IMG/VR virus record: IMGVR_UViG_3300030019_000100
Coordinates: 1 to 35,111 of that record
From: a virus
DNA length: 35,111 bases
Reading direction: 5' to 3' (one strand)
A model generated the notes under the pieces. The model was given only the letters and a program-made list of their open reading frames with translations. It did no database searches and was not told the DNA's origin. The number at the start of each line of letters is the position of its first letter. Position 1 is the stretch's first letter. This document shows, piece after piece, positions 29,670 to 35,111 of the stretch. Made by a program: the position numbers and the translations under genes.

Positions 29670-30335
29670 ATTACAACTGCAAATAATATTATAGACCTCG
29701 TTAGAAGAAATACTAGCGAGGCTATATTGTTTTGCAGCTTGGGAAAAGATTCTCTGGTTCTGCTCGATTTAATGTACCCTAAATTCGATAGAATTGTATG
29801 CGTGTTCATGTACTTTGTAAAAGACCTAGAGCACGTCAATCGATATATAAACTGGGCTAAGGTAAAATACCCAAATATCGAATTTGTTCAAATACCTCAC
29901 TGGAATCTTACCTACATTCTAAAGAGCGGAATGTATTGTGTTCCCAACCCTAAAGTGAAACTTCTGAAGCTTGCCGATGTAGAGAAATCAATGCGTCTAA
30001 AATACGGCATAAACTATGTATTCTACGGCATGAAGAAAGCCGATTCACTCAACAGGCGATTGATGCTAAACACATACGAGAACTACGAGAGTGGCGGCAA
30101 GTGTTATCCTTTGGCCGATTGGACACAAAAGGATATACTCTCTTACATGCGATCATACAAGCTTCCTGAACCGGTCCGATATTCTAAAAAAGCGAGTGGG
30201 GGTATAGGATTCAACATTGAATGCTTCCTTTGGCTCAGAGCCAACTACCCACAGGACCTGAAAAGGATCCTAAAAGTATTCCCTATGTCCGAAAAGATAC
30301 TATTCGACTATGACTATAAACACAATGGAAAATAA
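29670..30335 (+). CDS. PP-loop protein of the PAPS reductase type (copy 2), no standard start
   Basis: Family-like sequence begins ITTANNIIDLVRRNTSEAI and continues FCSLGKDSLVLLDL, with SLGKDS as PP-loop. Later parts NYVFYGMKKADSLNRRLML and YPLADWTQKDILSYMR are typical. The frame is open from a TGA at 29658-29660, but no ATG, GTG or TTG occurs before TTG 29727, which would remove the first helix and most of the first strand. ATT at 29670 is offered as the family-like start but is not canonical. The function, perhaps nucleotide sulfur chemistry, is unknown. Neighbours: ASCH upstream, ParB downstream. Confidence 0.7.
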   Translation: MTTANNIIDLVRRNTSEAILFCSLGKDSLVLLDLMYPKFDRIVCVFMYFVKDLEHVNRYINWAKVKYPNIEFVQIPHWNLTYILKSGMYCVPNPKVKLLKLADVEKSMRLKYGINYVFYGMKKADSLNRRLMLNTYENYESGGKCYPLADWTQKDILSYMRSYKLPEPVRYSKKASGGIGFNIECFLWLRANYPQDLKRILKVFPMSEKILFDYDYKHNGK

Positions 30336-31065
30336 ATACTTCAAATCAGAATCATTGGTGCTTAAACGCTCCGAGATTCACTTAGCTACATACAACCCTA
30401 GAGTTATCAGTGAGGAGGCAAAAAAGAGCCTCAAACGCGGGATAAAGAAATACGGGCTAGTTGGCGGTCTAATAGTAAACCGCAAAACAGGAATGACCCT
30501 AGTAAGTGGTCATCAACGCATCTCTGTAATGGATGAGCTCAACAAATATCCGGGTAATGATTACGAAATAAGAGTTGATCTGATAGACGTTGACAAAAAG
30601 GAAGAAAAGGAGTTAAACATTCTGCTCAACAATCCAAATGCTATGGGTAGTTGGGATATGGATGCACTTCGTGAGATGATGCCTGATATCGACTACAAGA
30701 GTGCAGGATTAACGGATGAAGATTTAAACCTTATAGGGTGTGACTTCTTGCTTCAAACAGAAGAAGAAAACTCACTGGCTGATGATCTAAACGCAATGAT
30801 GTCTCCTGTGAATGAAAAGCACGCTGCCGAAAAAGCAGTAAAGGCCGAAAAGACACAAGAAGAGAAGATTGCTCATAACAAAGAGATAAAAGCTCAAGTA
30901 AAAGAAGCAGCAGATAACAAAGCACAAGACATGGAAGCATACTTCATGCTATCCTTTGACACCTATACAGCAAAGGCAGCATTCTTAGAAAGATTTGGAA
31001 TCAATCCGGATGAGAAGTTTGTAAAGGGAGAATTATTTGATGAATTAGTAGAAAGAGTAGACTGA
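30325..31065 (+). CDS. ParB/Srx-domain protein
   Basis: 246 residues. ParB N-terminal domain: VLKRSEIHLATYNPRVISEEAKKSLKRGIKKYGLVGGLIVNRKTGMTLVSGHQRI (Arg/Gly/His box GHQR). The C-terminal third is charged, coiled-coil-like (KHAAEKAVKAEKTQEEK). In phages such proteins sit beside terminase genes and may have nucleotide-dependent or nuclease activity, not plasmid partition. The ATG at 30325 is preferred to 30310, which overlaps the PP-loop gene more. Confidence 0.75.
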   Translation: MENKYFKSESLVLKRSEIHLATYNPRVISEEAKKSLKRGIKKYGLVGGLIVNRKTGMTLVSGHQRISVMDELNKYPGNDYEIRVDLIDVDKKEEKELNILLNNPNAMGSWDMDALREMMPDIDYKSAGLTDEDLNLIGCDFLLQTEEENSLADDLNAMMSPVNEKHAAEKAVKAEKTQEEKIAHNKEIKAQVKEAADNKAQDMEAYFMLSFDTYTAKAAFLERFGINPDEKFVKGELFDELVERVD

Positions 31066-31066
31066 T

Positions 31067-31249
31067 ATGATTGCACCGGGAGAATTTGGAGAAGTTATCA
31101 ATACAGTAGATAACCTATTAGGCTCATTGGAAATTCCTATGCCTGCCGAGTTTCATGTAGAACAGATGAAACGTGAATTGAAAGAAGTATCTGATAAACT
31201 AAAACGGATTTACGTTGAGGAAGAAGACGAGAACCCGTGGAATGAATAA
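31067..31249 (+). CDS. Small hypothetical protein
   Basis: 60 residues, acidic, helical (MKRELKEVSDKLKRIYVEEEDENPW). Placed one base after ParB and 5 before the terminase small subunit; may assist packaging. Not recognised. Confidence 0.5.
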   Translation: MIAPGEFGEVINTVDNLLGSLEIPMPAEFHVEQMKRELKEVSDKLKRIYVEEEDENPWNE

Positions 31250-31254
31250 ACATT

Positions 31255-31761
31255 ATGGCAAAACCTAAGTTTGACTTTTACGATAAGCAAAACCTGATCA
31301 GAATAGAGGGGTGGGCTCGTGATGGGGCAGATGATAAGCAGATAGCCGCAAACATAGGCTACAACGAAACGTATTTCTCTGGGATAAAAGGAAAAATACA
31401 TGAATTATCGGAAGCATTAGCACGCGGGCGCGCGCCTCTAGAGTTCGTTGTTGAGAGCAAAGTCTATCGCAGAGCTCTTGGTGGCACTGTAAAGAGGCAG
31501 CAAGCTGTTAAGGTTAAGGATATCTATTTCGATGAAGAGGGTAGACGGTGTGAGAAAGAAAGAGTAGAAGTTGTCGTTTTAGAGGATGAAATCCCCGCAG
31601 ATATGTCAGCTGCTTTTTTTTGGCTCAGGAATAGAAAGCCAAAGGTTTGGAATAAGCCTATGCCAAAAGAAGATGAAGAAACTTCAATTCCTAAAAATAT
31701 CGAAAAAGGTATTGATATTGATTCGTGGATAAAAGACCATGTGAAAGGAAGCGAAAAATGA
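31255..31761 (+). CDS. Terminase small subunit-like
   Basis: 168 residues. An N-terminal helix-turn-helix (IEGWARDGADDKQIAANIGYNETYFSGIKGK) followed by a barrel-like mid part (VYRRALGGTVKRQQAVKVKD) and MSAAFFWLRNRKPKVWNK, a motif often seen in phage small terminases. It would recognise the pac or cos site and assemble with the large subunit, whose start overlaps this stop by ATGA. Confidence 0.8.
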   Translation: MAKPKFDFYDKQNLIRIEGWARDGADDKQIAANIGYNETYFSGIKGKIHELSEALARGRAPLEFVVESKVYRRALGGTVKRQQAVKVKDIYFDEEGRRCEKERVEVVVLEDEIPADMSAAFFWLRNRKPKVWNKPMPKEDEETSIPKNIEKGIDIDSWIKDHVKGSEK

Positions 31762-33026
31762 TACAGCCTCAACCAATCTATTTCCCTATGTACGATGATA
31801 AGAGTAAATTCATAATACTTGTCACCGGTGGCCGCGGATCGGGTAAGTCTTTTAATGCTTCCACTTTCATTGAGAGGTTAACTTTCGAACAAACTCCCGA
31901 AGAAAAGATTGTTCACCAAATACTCTATACTCGCTATACGATGTCATCTGCTCACATGTCTATTATTCCTGAGATGATGGAGAAGATAGAGCTTGACGGC
32001 ACAGAAAAGTATTTCTCAACCACAAAAACAGATGTGGTAAACAAAATGACGGGTAGCTGTATAATGTTTAGAGGAATAAAGACATCTTCAGGTAATCAGA
32101 CTGCTAAATTGAAATCTATTCACGGCATAACAACGTTTGTATGCGATGAGGGGGAGGAATGGACGAATGAGCCAGACTTTGAGAAGATCATGCTTTCTAT
32201 TCGCCAAAAAGGAATTCAGAACCGCATCATGATCATTATGAACCCGACTGATTCCAATCACTTCATTTATAAACGTTACATAGAGAAAACTCATAAGCTC
32301 GTAGATATTGACGGCGTACAGGTTCAAATCTCCACTCATCCTAATGTGCTTCATATCCATACTACTTACTTAGATAACGTAGACAATCTTTCAGAAGAAT
32401 TCTTGAAAGAGGTTCGACGGATGAAAGAAGAAGACCCGGAGAAATACGCGCATACTGTTATCGGACGTTGGGCGGATGTAGCAGAGGGTGCCGTGTTTAA
32501 GAAGTGGGGTATTGTTGATGAGTTCCCTGAATGGGCAAAAAAGGTAGCTATTGGTCAGGACTTCGGTTACACTCATGACCCGTCAGCATCTATTCGTTGT
32601 GGTATCGTTGACAATACTTTGTATTTGGATGAGATAGATTATCGGACAGGGCTGTTATCTTCTGATATTATTAAGACGCTCCGGCCGTGGGGATTGAAAG
32701 TATATGCCGATAGTGCTGACCCTCGCTTGATTCAAGAAATACACAACGGTGGTATTACCATTTATGCGACGGAGAAAGGTGCTGGTTCAATCAATGCCGG
32801 TATTGATAAGATGCAGAGCATGGAGATATTCATCACTAAGAGGTCATATAATCTGATTAAAGAGTACAGAAGCTATGTATGGGCAAAGGATAAGGATGGG
32901 AACTATATCAATGAGCCGGAAGATCATGACAACCACGGTATTGATGCAGCTCGTTACTATGTATTATGCGCTCTTTTGGGCAAGATTCAGAAGCCAAAAG
33001 ACCTTACAGGTATTTTTGGTCATTGA
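31758..33026 (+). CDS. terL: Terminase large subunit
   Basis: 422 residues. ATPase: Walker A GGRGSGKS at 24-31, Walker B TTFVCDEGEEW at about 125-135. Nuclease (RNase H fold): Asp268 in AIGQDFGY, YADSAD near 317-321, and the final HGIDAARYYV. It pumps DNA into the prohead and cuts the concatemer (Terminase_3 type by eye). The start at 31758 overlaps the small subunit gene by 4 bases. Confidence 0.93.
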   Translation: MIQPQPIYFPMYDDKSKFIILVTGGRGSGKSFNASTFIERLTFEQTPEEKIVHQILYTRYTMSSAHMSIIPEMMEKIELDGTEKYFSTTKTDVVNKMTGSCIMFRGIKTSSGNQTAKLKSIHGITTFVCDEGEEWTNEPDFEKIMLSIRQKGIQNRIMIIMNPTDSNHFIYKRYIEKTHKLVDIDGVQVQISTHPNVLHIHTTYLDNVDNLSEEFLKEVRRMKEEDPEKYAHTVIGRWADVAEGAVFKKWGIVDEFPEWAKKVAIGQDFGYTHDPSASIRCGIVDNTLYLDEIDYRTGLLSSDIIKTLRPWGLKVYADSADPRLIQEIHNGGITIYATEKGAGSINAGIDKMQSMEIFITKRSYNLIKEYRSYVWAKDKDGNYINEPEDHDNHGIDAARYYVLCALLGKIQKPKDLTGIFGH

Positions 33027-33064
33027 TAAATACGGATTTTAAAATATAACTAAAAGATATTATT

Positions 33065-34567
33065 ATGAATAGCTTAGAAGAAATACTAGCTCTAGATGAT
33101 ATTAATCAGAAGATTCAATATCTAAAGAAAGGGCGTAGAACGCATTTACCTAATGCAAGTGCGTTGTTATCCGATTGGGATAGTTCAAAGCATGAAATCA
33201 TGTGGAATAAGGTCAAGTACCCGGATAGAAAGGTAAAAACACAGGAGGAAAAACAAATCTTTGATGAGAAGAGCGGAAAGACACGCATCGAGCCTGAAAA
33301 GGTAGAAGATTCTGTTGTGAATAGAATCTCTATACCATTAGAGCAAGACATAGTAAACATCCAAACAGCGTTTACAGTTGGCATAGAACCGTCATTAGAC
33401 TGCACTCCGGATGACGGAGAGAAGAATCTATTCGAGGCTCTAAAGTCGGTCCTTAATAAGAACAAAATCAAGTACCAAAATAAAAAGATCGTTCGTTCAT
33501 GGCTAAGTGAGCAGGATGTTGCCGAGTATTGGTATGTTTCAGATGATGATTCTTTCTGGCCTAGCTTTATTAAGAGGATTAAGGCTGTATTTGGTGTTTC
33601 ATCTCCCAATAAGAAGCTAAAGAGCGTTGTATGGTCTCCTTTTAGAGGAGATAAGCTATATCCTTTCTTTGACGAATACGGCGATTTAGTCGCTTTCTCT
33701 AGAGAATACAAAAAGAAAAATCTAGATGATGTAGAAATTACGGTATTTATGACTGTGACAAAAGATTCTGTTTATCAATGGGAGATGGATAAGCTATGGA
33801 CATCGCCTGAGGGAAAAACATTTAAGCACGGACTTCCAAAGCTTCCTGTCATTTACTCTTATAGACCTGAGGCTTATTGCGAAAAGATTAAGACTTTTCG
33901 GGTACGGTTAGAGAAGTTGCTTTCTAATTACGCGGATTGTATCGATTATCACTTCTTCCCTATATTGAAGCTAATAGGGGATGTTGAAGGGTTCTCCGGT
34001 AAGACAAAAGACAGGGTAGTTAAGTTGACTGGCAATGGTGCAGATGCACAATACCTAACTTGGGAACAGGCAACCGAAACCGTTAAGCTAGAACTTGACA
34101 AGTTATTCAATATGGCTTACGACATGACGAATACCCCTAGGATATCTTTCGAGGAGATGAAAGGCATCGGGCAGGTGTCAGGTATAGCAATGAGGCTTAT
34201 GTTTATGGGCGCACACATGTCTGTGAGTAATCACGGTGAAGTGATAGGAGAATTCATGCAACGAAGAATTAATTTCCTAGTTAGTGCCCTAGGAACTATC
34301 AACACATCACTTGAGTCTGCTTCAAAGACTATTGAGGTTAGCACCGATTTAGTACCCTATATGATCGATTCAAAGAGCGATGACGTAGAAGTTGCTGTAT
34401 CTGCCGTTCAAGGCGGTATATGGTCAACACGTGAGGGTATAATGTTTGCTGGCAATGCAGACCGAGTAGAAGAAGAATTAAAAGAAATAAAGGAGGAACA
34501 AAATGAAAAAGTACAAACTAACACCAAAATTTCACCAGAACAAAATACAGGTAACAATAAAGTTTAA
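33065..34567 (+). CDS. Portal protein (SPP1 gp6-like)
   Basis: 500 residues. EDSVVNRISIPLEQDIVNIQTAFTVGIEPSLDC, FRVRLEKLLSNYADCIDYHFFPILKLIGD and the ISFEEMKGIGQVSGIAMRLMFMGAHM helix region fit SPP1-type portals. It forms the dodecameric head vertex through which DNA passes. The C-terminal tail is Lys/Glu/Asn rich and disordered. Confidence 0.88.
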   Translation: MNSLEEILALDDINQKIQYLKKGRRTHLPNASALLSDWDSSKHEIMWNKVKYPDRKVKTQEEKQIFDEKSGKTRIEPEKVEDSVVNRISIPLEQDIVNIQTAFTVGIEPSLDCTPDDGEKNLFEALKSVLNKNKIKYQNKKIVRSWLSEQDVAEYWYVSDDDSFWPSFIKRIKAVFGVSSPNKKLKSVVWSPFRGDKLYPFFDEYGDLVAFSREYKKKNLDDVEITVFMTVTKDSVYQWEMDKLWTSPEGKTFKHGLPKLPVIYSYRPEAYCEKIKTFRVRLEKLLSNYADCIDYHFFPILKLIGDVEGFSGKTKDRVVKLTGNGADAQYLTWEQATETVKLELDKLFNMAYDMTNTPRISFEEMKGIGQVSGIAMRLMFMGAHMSVSNHGEVIGEFMQRRINFLVSALGTINTSLESASKTIEVSTDLVPYMIDSKSDDVEVAVSAVQGGIWSTREGIMFAGNADRVEEELKEIKEEQNEKVQTNTKISPEQNTGNNKV

Positions 34568-34622
34568 GAAGTGGTATCTGTGGTTTTTATATTTTAAAAC
34601 ATTTGTGAAATTCATTTCATAA
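34503..34622 (+). CDS. Possible 39-residue basic aromatic protein overlapping the portal end
   Basis: A separate frame starts at ATG 34503 behind AAGGAGGA (34489-34497 area) and encodes MKKYKLTPKFHQNKIQ... ending FKTFVKFIS, rich in Lys, Phe, Trp and Tyr. The Shine-Dalgarno-like string also encodes Lys-Glu-Glu in the portal gene, so it may be chance. Alternative: non-coding. Confidence 0.35.
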   Translation: MKKYKLTPKFHQNKIQVTIKFKKWYLWFLYFKTFVKFIS

Positions 34623-34628
34623 TCATTG

Positions 34629-34665
34629 TAAAGCGGTAGTTCTTAGGGGCTACCGCTTTATTTTT
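34629..34665 (+). terminator. Intrinsic terminator after portal gene
   Basis: TAAAGCGGTAG and CTACCGCTTTA form a perfect 11-bp stem with a 10-nt loop, followed by five T's. It ends the packaging transcript before the next promoter. Confidence 0.88.
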
Positions 34666-34728
34666 ACACAATAGACAAGTTGTGCTTTTTGGGGCTCGCG
34701 AATATTTCTCTTATGTGCTTATTAGAGC

Positions 34729-34736
34729 TACTTTTG
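34729..34736 (+). promoter_or_regulatory. Promoter -7 box for head genes
   Basis: TACTTTTG fits TAnnTTTG; no convincing -33 box is seen. Transcription would start near 34743, leaving a short leader before the ATG at 34767. The terminator directly upstream supports an independent promoter. Confidence 0.5.
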
Positions 34737-34766
34737 TACAAAAGTCTAAACAAAAATAATACTTGT

Positions 34767-35111
34767 ATGAAAGAAAAGATTTTAGCAGCATTGAAAACGA
34801 AATTTGTCGGTGTCGATGATGCAATTCTATCCCGTATCGCAGAAAAAAAAGCAATCGGTGTTGCGGACGAAAGCCAAATACCTACAATCATTGAGGGAGT
34901 CGGTTTTCAGGACGTTGTAACAAGCTATGGCGATTTCCGTGCAGGGGATGCTTCCAACTCGGCAGTAAAAAACTACGAGAAGAAACATAACCTTAAAGAT
35001 GGTAAAACGCTAGAAGAACCCGGCAAAGAGCCAAACAAAGAACCGGATAAAGAGCCAAACCCGAACGACATGGCTACCATAATTGCCAATGCCGTAAATG
35101 CGGCTGTTAAG
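34767..35111 (+). CDS. Scaffold-like head protein, N-terminal part (runs off window)
   Basis: 115 codons visible. MKEKILAALKTKFVGVDDAILSRIAEKKAIG ... SYGDFRAGDASNSAVKNYEKKHNL resembles N-termini of Bacteroidetes phage scaffold or capsid-assembly proteins, followed by a Lys-Glu-Pro repeat linker (GKEPNKEPDKEPNPND). Its position right after portal and a new promoter fits a scaffold before the major capsid gene. The C-terminus is outside the window. Confidence 0.6.
   Translation, partial: MKEKILAALKTKFVGVDDAILSRIAEKKAIGVADESQIPTIIEGVGFQDVVTSYGDFRAGDASNSAVKNYEKKHNLKDGKTLEEPGKEPNKEPDKEPNPNDMATIIANAVNAAVK

Noticed and set aside
33115-33711. 198-codon open frame on the minus strand inside the portal gene
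   Set aside because: It is a shadow of the portal gene: no start context, Ser/Phe-rich composition typical of antisense frames, and the plus frame has clear portal features.
34664-34891. Minus-strand 75-codon frame at the window end
   Set aside because: It overlaps the terminator, promoter and scaffold-like gene on the plus strand and shows no family features.
1-35111. CRISPR array, diversity-generating retroelement or toxin-antitoxin pair
   Set aside because: No regularly spaced repeats, no reverse transcriptase or template/variable repeat pair, and no recognisable toxin family was seen; the RHH-like gene at 24911 has no adjacent toxin-like partner.

Overview
The window is about 35 kb of a low-GC temperate tailed phage (or prophage) of a Bacteroidetes host, most likely Bacteroides or Parabacteroides. 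Three things point there. Promoters match the Bacteroidetes form (TTTG-like -33, TAnnTTTG -7). Genes are rarely preceded by Shine-Dalgarno motifs and usually start in an A-rich 'attATG' context. Many proteins belong to families common in Bacteroides phages: PcfJ/PcfK, DUF4494, DUF2693, DUF1351, S24 repressors with an AQGG hinge, and the helicase-methyltransferase fusion. All family names come from reading the translations; no database search was run.

Layout. 1-124 holds the 5' end of what looks like an IS256-family transposase. 125-3285 (minus strand) is a lysogeny module: tyrosine recombinase, a tRNA-Arg(TCT) 3'-half as attachment core, two small lipoproteins and a CI/LexA-like repressor. 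3286-3553 is the divergent switch region. 3554-8876 (plus) starts with a DUF2693 gene, a structured leader and tRNA-Thr(TGT), then small genes and a recombination set: Sak4-like ATPase, DUF1351, PD-(D/E)XK exonuclease, NinB-like protein. 8877-9394 is non-coding and carries three tRNA-like structures. 9395-14642 holds zinc-ribbon proteins, a NinG-like nuclease, an SF2 helicase, a helicase-methyltransferase fusion and DUF4494. 14689-24899 is a dense early operon: replication-type winged-helix protein, DUF6633-like protein, PcfK/PcfJ, MazG-like, PP-loop (PAPS-reductase-like), ASCH, a tape-measure-like fragment and SSB. It ends at a terminator.

24911-26807 is a minus-strand block of small accessory genes and 27087-28887 a plus-strand block. 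The two diverge from an operator-like region (26871-27052) with a perfect 21-bp inverted repeat. The plus block includes a SprT-like metalloprotease gene interrupted by an in-frame TAG. From 29005 come tRNA-Val(GAC), an ASCH protein, a second PP-loop protein lacking a normal start codon, a ParB-domain protein, terminase small and large subunits, portal, a terminator, and the start of a scaffold-like gene cut by the window end.

How it works together. The repressor and integrase would control lysogeny. Early transcription from 3478 would drive recombination, replication and nucleotide-handling functions. A second regulated divergent module sits before packaging and head genes. The most unusual items are the tRNA-like trio, the TAG-interrupted SprT gene, the shared leader hairpins at 25719 and 28608, the palindromic operator, and the position of the attachment core between integrase and the rest of the phage.
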